Positions 1 through 7,897 of a stretch of 64,000 bases of DNA are shown piece by piece (the first letter of the stretch is position 1; each line of letters opens with the position of its first letter). The notes below the pieces were generated by a model that was given only the letters and a program-made list of their open reading frames with translations, had not been told where the DNA came from and searched no databases. The position numbers and the translations under genes are program-made. The stretch is from Novosphingobium huizhouense (GTDB lineage: Bacteria > Pseudomonadota > Alphaproteobacteria > Sphingomonadales > Sphingomonadaceae): NCBI RefSeq assembly GCF_020179475.1, contig NZ_JAILXZ010000001.1, forward strand, positions 1,607,129-1,671,128, read 5' to 3'.

Positions 1-1
1 G

Positions 2-205
2 AACCGCATGCCGTGGATCCTCGGCTGCTGCGCCGCCTGGACCGAGGAAAGCCGCGCCGCGCACTACCAGAACCTCGTTTCGATGGAGGGCCGCATCGTG
101 CTCGCGGGCGAACATTGCTCGTACTACGGCTGCTGGCAGGAGGGCGCGCTGCTGTCCTCGATCGACGCGATCACCCGCCTGCACCAGAAGGCTTCGGCCG
201 CCTGA
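2..205 (+). CDS. Flavin monoamine oxidase family protein, C-terminal end only (partial)
   Basis: The gene enters from the left edge and only its last ~67 codons are visible. The tail contains LAGEHCSYYGCWQEGAL followed by SSIDAI, the C-terminal FAD-contacting segment of flavin amine oxidases (GEH...G..EGA..SG pattern), in which the isoalloxazine ring sits near this strand. These enzymes oxidise primary or secondary amines to aldehydes or ketones, releasing ammonia and H2O2; the substrate cannot be judged from the tail. The stop codon is the TGA at 203-205. A 129-bp gap separates it from the aldo/keto reductase on the same strand, which could reduce carbonyl products, but that link is only a guess from proximity. 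Confidence 0.75.
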   Translation, partial: NRMPWILGCCAAWTEESRAAHYQNLVSMEGRIVLAGEHCSYYGCWQEGALLSSIDAITRLHQKASAA

Positions 206-334
206 GCGCGGCCGCGACGATGAAGCGGGGCACCGGCGCGGACCTTATTCGTATGCGATGAGGTCCCGCGCCGTTCGCATCGGCGGCGCTTGCTGGCATG
301 GCCGGCGGGTTCCACCGATGCGAAAGGCGTCCCG

Positions 335-1249
335 ATGTCCGAATTGCCGCTCCCGCCCGCCGACCGCCCCCTGGGGCGCAGCGGCATTGCGATCTCGTCG
401 CTGGGCTGGGGAATGTGGCGACTGACGGCGGCGGGGCTGGACGCCGCCGGGGTCGCGCGACTGGTCGAGGGCGTGCTCGACGCCGGGGTGACCCTGCTCG
501 ACACCGCCGACATCTACGGCTTCGATGGCAAGGACGGGTTCGGCGAGGCCGAGGCGCTGTTGGGGCAGGCGCTGGCGCTCGCGCCGTCCTTGCGCGGCCG
601 GATGGTGCTGGCGACCAAGGGCGGGATCATGCCGCCGCTGCCCTACGACCAGTCGCGGGCCTATCTCGCCGGCGCGATCGACGCTTCGCTGCGGCGGCTG
701 CGCACCGACCGGATCGACCTCTACCAGATCCACCGCCCCGACATCCTTGCCCATCCGCAGGACGTGGCGCGCGTGCTCGACGATGCGGTGCGGGCGGGCA
801 AGATCCGCAGCCTGGGCGTCTCCAACTTCACCCCGGCGCAGATCGCCGCACTGGCGCACTTCCTCGATGCGCCGCTCGTCTCGACCCAGCCCGAGATCAG
901 TCCCCTGCGCATCGAGCCGCTGGAGAACGGCGAAATGGACCAGGCGATGGTCATGGACCTCGCGCCGCTCGCCTGGTCGCCGCTCGGCGGGGGCAGCCTG
1001 TTCGATCCGCAGACCGCGCGCGAGAAGGCGGTCGCCGCCGCGCTCGACGTGGTGGCGCAGGCGCAAGGGGTGTCGCGCAGCAGCGCGGCGTTCAGCTGGC
1101 TGATGGCGCATCCCGCGGGGATCGTGCCGATCGTCGGATCGCAGAAGCTGGCGCGGGTGGTCGAGGCGACCGAGGCGCTCAAGGTGCGCTGGACCCGCGC
1201 GGAGTGGTACGCGGTGCTGGTGGCGAGCCGGGGCGCGCCGCTTCCGTAA
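335..1249 (+). CDS. Aldo/keto reductase, YdhF-like
   Basis: A 304-residue NADPH-dependent (beta/alpha)8 aldo/keto reductase predicted to be cytoplasmic. The AKR catalytic tetrad is visible: Asp56 (TLLDTADIYG), Tyr61, Lys95 (VLATKGG) and His133 (YQIHRPD). The C-terminal part has APLAWSPLGGG and a late GIVPIVGSQK motif that in this family contacts the cofactor 2'-phosphate. The combination of MDLAPLAWSPLGGG with the spacing resembles E. coli YdhF. A longer in-frame start at 290 exists, but the ATG at 335 has AAAGG seven bases upstream and begins exactly where homology begins, so it is preferred. It is followed 67 bp later by an MDR oxidoreductase on the same strand, possibly co-transcribed. Substrate unknown. 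Confidence 0.88.
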   Translation: MSELPLPPADRPLGRSGIAISSLGWGMWRLTAAGLDAAGVARLVEGVLDAGVTLLDTADIYGFDGKDGFGEAEALLGQALALAPSLRGRMVLATKGGIMPPLPYDQSRAYLAGAIDASLRRLRTDRIDLYQIHRPDILAHPQDVARVLDDAVRAGKIRSLGVSNFTPAQIAALAHFLDAPLVSTQPEISPLRIEPLENGEMDQAMVMDLAPLAWSPLGGGSLFDPQTAREKAVAAALDVVAQAQGVSRSSAAFSWLMAHPAGIVPIVGSQKLARVVEATEALKVRWTRAEWYAVLVASRGAPLP

Positions 1250-1316
1250 GCCCCGCCTTAGTTGCCCGGTTGATTAATCGGTGCCGGGCCTGCATGGCGG
1301 TGGCGGGAGAAAAGCC

Positions 1317-2306
1317 ATGACCATGATGCGTGCCGTCGAAGTGGGAGCGCTCGCCCCGGACCTTGCCGGGCTTTCGATCGTCGAGAAGCCGATCCCCGTG
1401 CCCGGCCCCGGCGAAGTGCTGGTGCGGATCGAGGCGGCGGCGCTCGGCTTTCCCGACCTGCTGATGACCGAAGGGCTCTACCAGGCAAAGCCCCCGCTGC
1501 CGTTCGTGCCCGGCATGGAGGCCGCCGGTACGATCGCCGCGGTCGGCGAGGGCGCGGGTTTCGCGATCGGCGATGAGGTGGTGGTCGGCGGGCTGACCGG
1601 GGGCGTCCAGCAGTACGCGGTGCATCCGGCGGCGGCGGTATCGCCCAAGCCGGCGCGGCTTTCGTTCGGGCAGGCGGCGGGCCTTCGCGCCGCCTATCTC
1701 ACCGCCTATGTCGGGCTGGTGCGTTGCGGTCGCGCCGAGCGGGGCGACTGGCTGCTGGTCCATGGCGCCGCCGGCGGCGTGGGCCTTGCTGCGGTGGACA
1801 TGGCGCGGGCCTTGGGCCTGCGAGTCATCGCCGTCGCCTCGAGCGAGGACAAGCTTGCCCGCGTGCGCGAACTGTTCGCGCCCGAACACGCCATTCTCGG
1901 CCCCACCGGCTTTCGCGAGCGGGTGCTGGAGATCACCGGCGGCAAGGGGGTGCAGATCGTCTACGATCCGGTGGGCGGCGACGTGTTCGACGAATCCACC
2001 CGCTGCATCGCCTTCGGCGGCCGCCTGCTGGTGATCGGTTTTGCCAGCGGGCGCATTCCCGAAATCCGCGCCAACATCCCGTTGATCAAGGGCTTTTCGG
2101 TGGTGGGCGTGCGCGCGGGCGAATTCGGGCGCAAGTTCCCCGCGCTGGGGCGCGAGAACGTCGCGGCGATCATGCAGATGGCGCAGGACGGGACGATCGC
2201 GCCGACCGTCCATCGCGAAGTGCCGCTCGACGCCTATCGCGAAGCCTATGCCGCGATGCGCGATCGCAGCGTGGTCGGCCGCACGATCATCCTGCCGCAC
2301 GCCTGA
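1317..2306 (+). CDS. NADPH:quinone oxidoreductase family protein (zinc-independent MDR)
   Basis: A 329-residue medium-chain dehydrogenase/reductase of the quinone oxidoreductase branch. The N-terminal GroES-like domain (about residues 1-125) carries FPDLLMTEGLY and PGMEAAGTI typical of this branch and lacks the zinc-binding cysteine set of alcohol dehydrogenases. The Rossmann domain shows HGAAGGVGLAAV near residues 150-162, the nucleotide-binding AxxGxxG loop, then a downstream YDPVGGDVFDES segment. Expected activity is NADPH-dependent reduction of quinones or enoyl/carbonyl substrates. The ATG at 1317 has GGGAGA at 1304-1309; the upstream in-frame ATG at 1281 lacks a ribosome site and adds nothing family-like. 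A hairpin lies about 70 bp after the stop. Confidence 0.9.
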   Translation: MTMMRAVEVGALAPDLAGLSIVEKPIPVPGPGEVLVRIEAAALGFPDLLMTEGLYQAKPPLPFVPGMEAAGTIAAVGEGAGFAIGDEVVVGGLTGGVQQYAVHPAAAVSPKPARLSFGQAAGLRAAYLTAYVGLVRCGRAERGDWLLVHGAAGGVGLAAVDMARALGLRVIAVASSEDKLARVRELFAPEHAILGPTGFRERVLEITGGKGVQIVYDPVGGDVFDESTRCIAFGGRLLVIGFASGRIPEIRANIPLIKGFSVVGVRAGEFGRKFPALGRENVAAIMQMAQDGTIAPTVHREVPLDAYREAYAAMRDRSVVGRTIILPHA

Positions 2307-2374
2307 CCGATCCGCCGGCCCTTTCCGTTGCGCGCAAGGCGTAGCGTGCGCCCGCGGACCATGCGCAAAAAGAA

Positions 2375-2398
2375 AGGGCCGTCCCGGAGGGCGGCCCT
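2375..2398. terminator. Strong hairpin after the MDR gene, candidate terminator
   Basis: AGGGCCGTCC, loop CGGA, GGGCGGCCCT forms a 10-bp stem with one G-U pair on the plus strand. It lies 69 bp beyond the MDR stop codon. The adjoining A-rich run AAAAAGAA is on the left, so a U-tract would follow the hairpin only in minus-strand RNA; plus-strand termination would be U-poor. No minus gene reads into it from the right, so its most likely use is ending the plus-strand transcript. The rest of the 2307-2804 gap, which is less GC-rich around 2480-2530, shows no convincing gene. Confidence 0.45.
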
Positions 2399-2804
2399 GG
2401 AAAGTTTGGGAGAGGATGCCTGAAAGGCCCGTCCTATGTGCGCTGCAGCACCGATTCCGACAAGTGCGAAACGCGCTCGTTCAATTGAAATTTTTGCAAT
2501 CATAGCTTTGTCATTCTGTGCCGGTCGGAGCGGCGCTTTTGCAGCGATCGCGGAAAACCGGGCGTTTTCAGGCCGTGCATTCGTATGTGGGCAGGGTTTA
2601 CGCGTTGGGAAATTGCAACACGCGCAAGGTGCAGTGCAGCATGGCCTGCCCTTTAGGACAGGTTTTTTCCGCATTGGATCCACTCCGGCGGCTTCGTCAT
2701 CCGGTTTCCGGCGCAACCGTCGGCGGGGTGGAAAGGGTGACGCGGGGGGATTGCGAAGGCGGCGGGGCGGACGCAAGGTCCCGGGCAAAGGAGTCGCCAC
2801 CGCC

Positions 2805-4286
2805 ATGCCTCGTTCGTTCACCACCCCCGTTTCCACCCGCATCCGTTTCCCTGCCCCCGGCCGGTCCGGTCGCGCCGCGCTCGCGCTCGCGCTGTCGCTG
2901 TCGGCGGCGTTGTCGGTCGCGGGCGCGCCGGTCGCGTGTGCCGCGGGCGCTGCTCCCGCGCCGACGCCCCGCGCCGAGGCGCAAGTGCTGGCGCTCTCGC
3001 AGCAGATCATGGCGATGCGCTCGGTGGTGGGCGAGGGCAACGAGACGCCCAGGGTCGCGGCCGCGATCCGCGATGCGCTCGTCGCCGGCGGCTGGTCGGC
3101 CGCGGACGTCGAGATCGTGCCGCTCAAGGACACCGCCTACCTGATCGCGACATGGAAGGGCAGCAACGCCAAGCTCAAGCCGCTGGTCGTCTCGGGCCAC
3201 ATGGACGTGGTCGAAGCCAAGCGCGCCGACTGGCAGCGCGATCCCTTCGTGCCGGTGGTCGAGGACGGCATCCTCTACGGCCGCGGCGCGACCGACATGA
3301 AGTTCAACGCGGCGCAAGCGGTGTCGAGCCTGATCGACCTGCGCCAGTCGGGCTACAAGCCCAAGCGCACGATCGTCATCGCCTTCTCGGGCGACGAGGA
3401 GACGACGATGGCGACCTCGCGCGCGATCGCCGAGCGGCTCAAGGGCGCCGAACTGGTGATCAACGTCGATGGCGGCGGCGGCAAGCTCGACGAGGCCACG
3501 GGCAAGCCGGTCTACTGGGCCTGGGACGGCGCCGAGAAGACCTATGCCGACTTCAAGCTCGAGGTTACCAACCCCGGCGGCCACAGCAGCGCGCCGAGGC
3601 CCGACAATGCCATCGTCCAGCTTTCGCGCGCGCTCGAGCGGATCGGCGCGCATCACTTCGCGGCGGAGCAGAACCCGCTGACCAAGGCGTGGTTCGAGCG
3701 CGCCGCCGCGTTCGAATCCGATGCGGCGACGGCCGCCGCGATGCGCGCCTTCGCCGCCGACCCGAACGACGAAAAGGCGCTGGCGGTGCTGCGCGCCAAT
3801 CCCTCGACGGTGGGCAAGGTCGGCACGACCTGCGTGCCGACGATGGTCTCGGGCGGCCATGCGCTCAACGCCCTGCCGCAGCGCGCCACCGCCAACATCA
3901 ACTGCCGCATCTTCCCCGGCAACAAGCCGGCCGAGGTCATGGCCGAACTCGCCCGGGTGGCGGCCGAGCCTTCGGTCACCTTCACCGACGTCAGCGAAGG
4001 CTCGACCGCCTCGCCCGCCTCGCCGATGCGGGCGGACTTCGTCGGCGCGGCCGAAGCGGCGATCCACGCCGCCTGGCCGGGCGTGCCGGTGATCCCGATG
4101 CAGGCTTCGGGCGCTTCGGATTCGATGTGGTATCGCAGCGTCGGCGTCGCCGCCTATGGCGCCAGCCCGCTGATGACCAAGGACAGCGAGGAATTCTCGC
4201 ACGGGCTCAACGAACGCGTGCGCCTGTCGAACGTGCGCCCCGGCCTCGTCTACTACAACGCGCTGTTCACCCGCCTGACGCAATGA
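2805..4286 (+). CDS. Secreted M20/M25/M40-family metallopeptidase
   Basis: A 493-residue di-zinc peptidase. A signal peptide (residues ~1-48) is evident: basic start, then a hydrophobic ALALALSLSAALSVAGAPVA core ending near ACAAG, so the enzyme should be exported. Catalytic and metal residues are in place: VSGHMDVVE (His132 metal, Asp134), GRGATDMK (Asp164 bridging), SGDEETT (Glu198 general base, Glu199 metal), VDGGG (Asp222) and a C-terminal SHGLNE histidine. A dimerisation (lid) domain occupies about residues 245-380, starting near GGHSSAP. Family members remove amino-terminal or acyl groups from small peptides or amino acids. The reading frame is open far upstream, but ATG 2805 follows AAAGGAG (2787-2793) and begins the signal peptide. 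The 3' end overlaps the convergent TetR gene by 20 bp. Confidence 0.9.
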   Translation: MPRSFTTPVSTRIRFPAPGRSGRAALALALSLSAALSVAGAPVACAAGAAPAPTPRAEAQVLALSQQIMAMRSVVGEGNETPRVAAAIRDALVAGGWSAADVEIVPLKDTAYLIATWKGSNAKLKPLVVSGHMDVVEAKRADWQRDPFVPVVEDGILYGRGATDMKFNAAQAVSSLIDLRQSGYKPKRTIVIAFSGDEETTMATSRAIAERLKGAELVINVDGGGGKLDEATGKPVYWAWDGAEKTYADFKLEVTNPGGHSSAPRPDNAIVQLSRALERIGAHHFAAEQNPLTKAWFERAAAFESDAATAAAMRAFAADPNDEKALAVLRANPSTVGKVGTTCVPTMVSGGHALNALPQRATANINCRIFPGNKPAEVMAELARVAAEPSVTFTDVSEGSTASPASPMRADFVGAAEAAIHAAWPGVPVIPMQASGASDSMWYRSVGVAAYGASPLMTKDSEEFSHGLNERVRLSNVRPGLVYYNALFTRLTQ

Positions 4287-4869
4287 TCGCGTCGAGGAAG
4301 CGGCGGGCGATCGCATCGGCTTCGGCCGGGTCGAACTGACCGGGCGAAAGGCACAGTTCGAGCCATAGCCCGTCGACCAGCGCGGTGACGCCGATGGCGG
4401 CGCTGCGCAGGCGGTCGGCGGGCACGCCGCAGGCCGCGAGCAGTTCCTCGAGCCGGGCGCGGAAGGCGCAGTAGTGCGCCTCGTGCTGGGCGGCGATCTC
4501 GGGCCGGGCGGAGACCAGCGACCAGAACGCGATCCAGGTGGCGAGCAGGTCGGGGTTGGCGATCGGCGCGGCGAAGCTGCCGGTGACGAAGGCGGCCAGC
4601 CGGTCGCGCGGGTCGGGGCCTGCCGCGGCCACCGCCTCGGCGAGCCGGTCGGTCACCAGCCGGTCGGTTTCGGCGTAGGTTTCCGCGACGAGCGCATCGA
4701 CACCTTCGAAGTAGTGGTTGACGAGGCCGGCCGAGACCCCCGCCTCGGCCGCGATCGCGCGCACGCTGGTGCGCGTCGCGCCCTCGCGGGCGAGCACGCG
4801 CATGCACGCCTCGATCAGGCTGCGGCGGCGGGCATCGGGAACCGAGCGGCGATAGGCGGGTGCTTTCAT
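4267..4869 (-). CDS. TetR/AcrR family transcriptional regulator (BetI-like)
   Basis: A 200-residue repressor of the TetR family. The N-terminal helix-turn-helix is clear: ACMRVLAREGATRTSVRAI then AEAGVSAGLVNHYFEG (about residues 22-62), where the recognition helix is followed by the family's typical NHYF/YYHF stretch. The C-terminal ligand domain, with LLATWIAFWSLVSARPEI, resembles BetI-like TetR_C_6 proteins. ATG 4869 is chosen over the in-frame ATG 4899 because the latter would place the start inside a palindrome. It is divergent from the Rieske oxygenase (75-bp shared intergenic region), so it probably represses that operon and itself; ligand unknown. Its last 20 bp overlap the end of the convergent M20 peptidase. 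Confidence 0.85.
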   Translation of the reverse strand: MKAPAYRRSVPDARRRSLIEACMRVLAREGATRTSVRAIAAEAGVSAGLVNHYFEGVDALVAETYAETDRLVTDRLAEAVAAAGPDPRDRLAAFVTGSFAAPIANPDLLATWIAFWSLVSARPEIAAQHEAHYCAFRARLEELLAACGVPADRLRSAAIGVTALVDGLWLELCLSPGQFDPAEADAIARRFLDAIIASGG

Positions 4870-4888
4870 GCTGGTGTCGGGCCTCGGT

Positions 4889-4899
4889 TTGTTATACAA
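4889..4899. promoter_or_regulatory. Candidate TetR operator in the TetR/Rieske divergent promoter
   Basis: TTGT-TAT-ACAA is a perfect 4-bp inverted repeat, embedded in the AT-rich stretch 4888-4910 (GTTATACAATCGTCCAATAA) of an otherwise GC-rich region. It lies 20 bp upstream of the TetR start and 45 bp upstream of the Rieske start. Position and symmetry fit autoregulation plus control of the oxygenase operon; this is inference. Confidence 0.45.
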
Positions 4900-4943
4900 T
4901 CGTCCAATAAGTCGGTTCAGGAGCCGGCGGCAAGGACCAAGCG

Positions 4944-6125
4944 ATGGGTGATCTATCTTCCGCCTTTGCAGAGATCGCGTCGGTCGACGTCGACCCGGAT
5001 GGTGACTGGAGCCTGCCGGGCTGGCTCTACACCGATCCCGAATACTATGCGAAGGAGATCGAGGAGGTTATCCGGCCTTCCTGGCAGATTGTATGTCACG
5101 CAAACGACATCGCTGCCCCCGGCGACTACCGCACTCTCGACTACCTCGGCGAAAGCGTCCTCGTCATCCGTGGCGAGGACGGACAGGTCCGCGCCTTTAC
5201 CAATGTCTGCCGCCATCGCGCGATGCGACTGGTCGAGGGCCCTTCGGGTTGCGCGAAGAAGCTGATCTGTCCCTATCACGCCTGGGCTTTCGAAACCGAC
5301 GGGCGCCTGACCGGCGTGCCGATGAAGTCCGACTACCCCGCGCTCAAGATGGAGGAGAACGGGCTTCATGCCGTGGCGGTCGAGATCTGGCGCGGCTTCG
5401 TCTTCGTCCGCCTCGTCGACAAGGGCTTCCCCTCGGTCGCCGAAATGATGGCGCCGTTCGAAGACGAAGTCGCGCCTTACCGCTTCGAGGAGATGCAGCG
5501 CATTTCCGATGTCCGCCTGCGCCCGCGCGCGGTGAACTGGAAGAACGTGGGCGACAACTATTCGGACAACCTGCACATTCCCGTCGCGCACGACGGCCTC
5601 ACCCGCATCTTCGCCCGGTCCTACGAGATTTCGGCGCACGGCTGGGCCGACCGGATGAAGGGCGATCTGGTGGAAAAGCCCTCGGCCAACTTCTGGGAGC
5701 GGTTCTACCAGGCGCACCTGCCGGAAGTGCCGCACTTGTCGCAAACGGCGCAGCGCCGCTGGCTCTACTACAAGCTGTGGCCGAACATCGCCTTCGACAT
5801 CTACGCCGACCAGATCGACTTCATGCAGTGGATCCCGACCGGGCCGACCAGCTGCGTGCTGCGCGAAATGGCCTATGCGCTGCCGGATGACCGGCGCGAG
5901 ATGAAGCTCGCCCGCTATGCCAACTGGCGGATCAACCGCGTGGTCAACCAGGAGGACACCTGGCTGATCGAGCGGGTGCAGCAGGGCATGGCGAGCGGCA
6001 GCTACGGCGCCGGCCCCATCGGCCGCAGCGAGGTCTGCCTGCGCAGCTTCGCCCGCAAGATCCGCGCGATCTTCCCCGAAGCGCGCCTGCACAAGGCGCC
6101 GCCGGCGGGGTGGAGCAAGCGCTGA
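4944..6125 (+). CDS. Rieske [2Fe-2S] aromatic ring-hydroxylating oxygenase, alpha subunit
   Basis: A 393-residue non-haem iron oxygenase component. The Rieske cluster ligands are Cys89, His91, Cys109 and His112 (CRH...X17...CPYH), exact family spacing. The catalytic domain begins near residue 180; WKNVGDNYSDNLHIPVAHDG supplies the bridging Asp and the two mononuclear-iron histidines. Such proteins hydroxylate or O/N-dealkylate aromatic or quaternary-amine substrates using electrons from a reductase. No reductase or ferredoxin gene is next to it, so electrons must come from elsewhere. ATG 4944 has AAGGA at 4932. The FAD oxidoreductase starts 32 bp after the stop and is surely in the same operon, while the divergent TetR probably controls both. 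Substrate not determinable from sequence. Confidence 0.9.
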   Translation: MGDLSSAFAEIASVDVDPDGDWSLPGWLYTDPEYYAKEIEEVIRPSWQIVCHANDIAAPGDYRTLDYLGESVLVIRGEDGQVRAFTNVCRHRAMRLVEGPSGCAKKLICPYHAWAFETDGRLTGVPMKSDYPALKMEENGLHAVAVEIWRGFVFVRLVDKGFPSVAEMMAPFEDEVAPYRFEEMQRISDVRLRPRAVNWKNVGDNYSDNLHIPVAHDGLTRIFARSYEISAHGWADRMKGDLVEKPSANFWERFYQAHLPEVPHLSQTAQRRWLYYKLWPNIAFDIYADQIDFMQWIPTGPTSCVLREMAYALPDDRREMKLARYANWRINRVVNQEDTWLIERVQQGMASGSYGAGPIGRSEVCLRSFARKIRAIFPEARLHKAPPAGWSKR

Positions 6126-6157
6126 AGCACACGATATAGAGTTTCCGGGAGCACCAG

Positions 6158-7762
6158 ATGACCAATCGCTACGACGCCATCGTGATCGGCGGCGGCCACA
6201 ACGGCCTCACTTGCGCGTTCTACCTCGCCCGTGCCGGCATGAAGGTGCGCGTGCTCGAACGCCGCCACGTGGTTGGCGGCGCCGCGGTGACCGAGGAATT
6301 CCACCCCGGCTTCCGCAACTCGACCGCCAGCTACACGGTCAGCCTGCTGCGGCCCAAGGTCATCGCCGACATGAAGCTGCACGAACGCGGCTACCGCGTG
6401 CTCGAGCGGACGATCAGCAACTTCTTCCCGTTCCCTGACACCTACCTCAAGCTCGGCGGCGCGCCGGGCCGGACCGAGGCCGAGTTCGCGCGCTTTTCCA
6501 AGAAGGACGCCGAGGCCTATCCCAGGTACGACACCGCGCTCGAAAAGGTCGCCAACGTGCTGCGCGACATCGCGCTGCAGACCCCGCCCAACCTCGGCGG
6601 CGGGCTCGCCGCGCTGAAGAACGCGGTGATGCAGGGCTGGCCGCTCGCCAGGCTCGACCTTGCGACGCAGCGCGACCTGCTCGACATCTTCACCAAGTCG
6701 GCGCGCGATTTCCTCGACGGCTGGTTCGAGGACGATCACGTCAAGTCGGCCTTCGCCTTCGACGCGGTGGTCGGCAACTATGCCGGCGTCTCCACCCCCG
6801 GCAGTGCCTATGTCCTGCTGCACCACGTGTTCGGCGAAGTGAACGGCAAGCTCGGCGCCTGGGGCCACTCGGTCGGCGGCATGGGCGCGATCACCCAGGC
6901 GATGGCCAAGGCTTGCGAGGAATACGGCGTCGAGATCAGCCTCGAAGCGCCGGTCGCCAAGGTTCTCGTCAACAATGGCAAGGCGCAGGGCGTGAAGCTC
7001 GAAAGCGGCGAGGAGCTTTATGCGCCCGTGATCGCCGCCAATGTCGGCCCCGCGCTGCTCTATCGCCAGCTGGTCGATTCCAGCGACCTCGACGAGGACT
7101 TCAACCGCCGGGTGAAGAACTACAAGACCGGCTCGGGCACGTTCCGCATGAACGTCGCGCTGTCGGAGCTTCCCGACTTCACCGTGCTGCCGGGCAAGGA
7201 AAAGGCCGAGCACCACACCGCCGGCATCATCATCGCGCCCGGCATGGACTACATGGACCAGGCCTTCATCGACGCGCAGCAGCACGGCTGGTCGAAGAAG
7301 CCAATCGTCGAGATCAAGATCCCGAGCACCGTCGACGACAGCCTCGCCCCTCCGGGGAGCCACGTCGCCAGCCTGTTCTGCCAGCAGTTCGATCCCAACG
7401 TCGATTGGGACCAGCACCGCGAGAAGGTTGCCGACCTGATCATCGACACGGTCAACGACCATGCGCCCAACTTCAAGGCCAGCGTGATCGCGCGCCAGAT
7501 CCATTCGCCGCTCGATCTCGAGCGCAAGTTCGGCCTGATCGGCGGCGACATCTTCCACGGCAACATGGGCCTCGACCAGCTCTGGGCCGCGCGGCCGTTC
7601 CTGGGGAACGGCGACTATCGCGCGCCGATCAAGGGCCTCTACATGTGCGGCAGCGGCACCCACCCGGGCGGCGGCGTGACCGGCGCGCCCGGCCACAACG
7701 CCGCGCACGAGATCATCCGCGACCGCTCGGTGCTGTGGAAGGTGCTGCACCGCGGGCGGTGA
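6158..7762 (+). CDS. Phytoene desaturase-like FAD-dependent oxidoreductase (PYROXD2/CrtI-like)
   Basis: A 534-residue flavoprotein. The dinucleotide-binding motif IVIGGGHNGLTCAFYLARAG (residues 8-27) opens the protein, followed by VLERRHVVGGAAVTEE, the FAD-ribose-binding glutamate and GG pair. The C-terminus carries GLYMCGSGTHPGGGVTGAPG, the second FAD contact conserved in CrtI/PYROXD2 relatives. These catalyse FAD-dependent (de)saturation; bacterial non-carotenoid members are often encoded in catabolic operons. It directly follows the Rieske oxygenase, and no carotenoid genes (crtB, crtE, crtY) are near, so a role in the same oxidative degradation pathway is more likely than carotenogenesis. 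Start ATG 6158 follows GGGAG at 6149. Confidence 0.87.
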   Translation: MTNRYDAIVIGGGHNGLTCAFYLARAGMKVRVLERRHVVGGAAVTEEFHPGFRNSTASYTVSLLRPKVIADMKLHERGYRVLERTISNFFPFPDTYLKLGGAPGRTEAEFARFSKKDAEAYPRYDTALEKVANVLRDIALQTPPNLGGGLAALKNAVMQGWPLARLDLATQRDLLDIFTKSARDFLDGWFEDDHVKSAFAFDAVVGNYAGVSTPGSAYVLLHHVFGEVNGKLGAWGHSVGGMGAITQAMAKACEEYGVEISLEAPVAKVLVNNGKAQGVKLESGEELYAPVIAANVGPALLYRQLVDSSDLDEDFNRRVKNYKTGSGTFRMNVALSELPDFTVLPGKEKAEHHTAGIIIAPGMDYMDQAFIDAQQHGWSKKPIVEIKIPSTVDDSLAPPGSHVASLFCQQFDPNVDWDQHREKVADLIIDTVNDHAPNFKASVIARQIHSPLDLERKFGLIGGDIFHGNMGLDQLWAARPFLGNGDYRAPIKGLYMCGSGTHPGGGVTGAPGHNAAHEIIRDRSVLWKVLHRGR

Positions 7763-7790
7763 GCCCCTCCGTCAGCCCTGCGGGCTGCCA

Positions 7791-7866
7791 CCTCCCCATT
7801 TGTGCCTTCTGCAAAAATGGGGAGGAACAAGATCCTCCCCGTTTTCACGCAGTGCAAACGGGGAGG
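7791..7866. repeat. Two adjacent palindromic intergenic repeats
   Basis: Two hairpins in tandem: CCTCCCCATTT (7791-7801) with AAATGGGGAGG (7815-7825), and CCTCCCCGTTT (7834-7844) with AAACGGGGAGG (7856-7866). Each has an 11-bp perfect stem, and they differ mainly by A/T versus G/C at one stem pair. They sit between convergent genes and could terminate both transcripts, but the sequence looks like a dispersed sphingomonad repeat rather than a dedicated terminator. A CCGCCCGCGCAGCGGGTGGT tail follows. Confidence 0.65.
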
Positions 7867-7897
7867 GGGACCGCCCGCGCAGCGGGTGGTGGGGGGG

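Noticed and set aside
2436..2804. Long N-terminal extension of the M20 peptidase
   Set aside because: The added 123 residues precede a clear signal peptide and lack a ribosome site; ATG 2805 with AAAGGAG is the better start.
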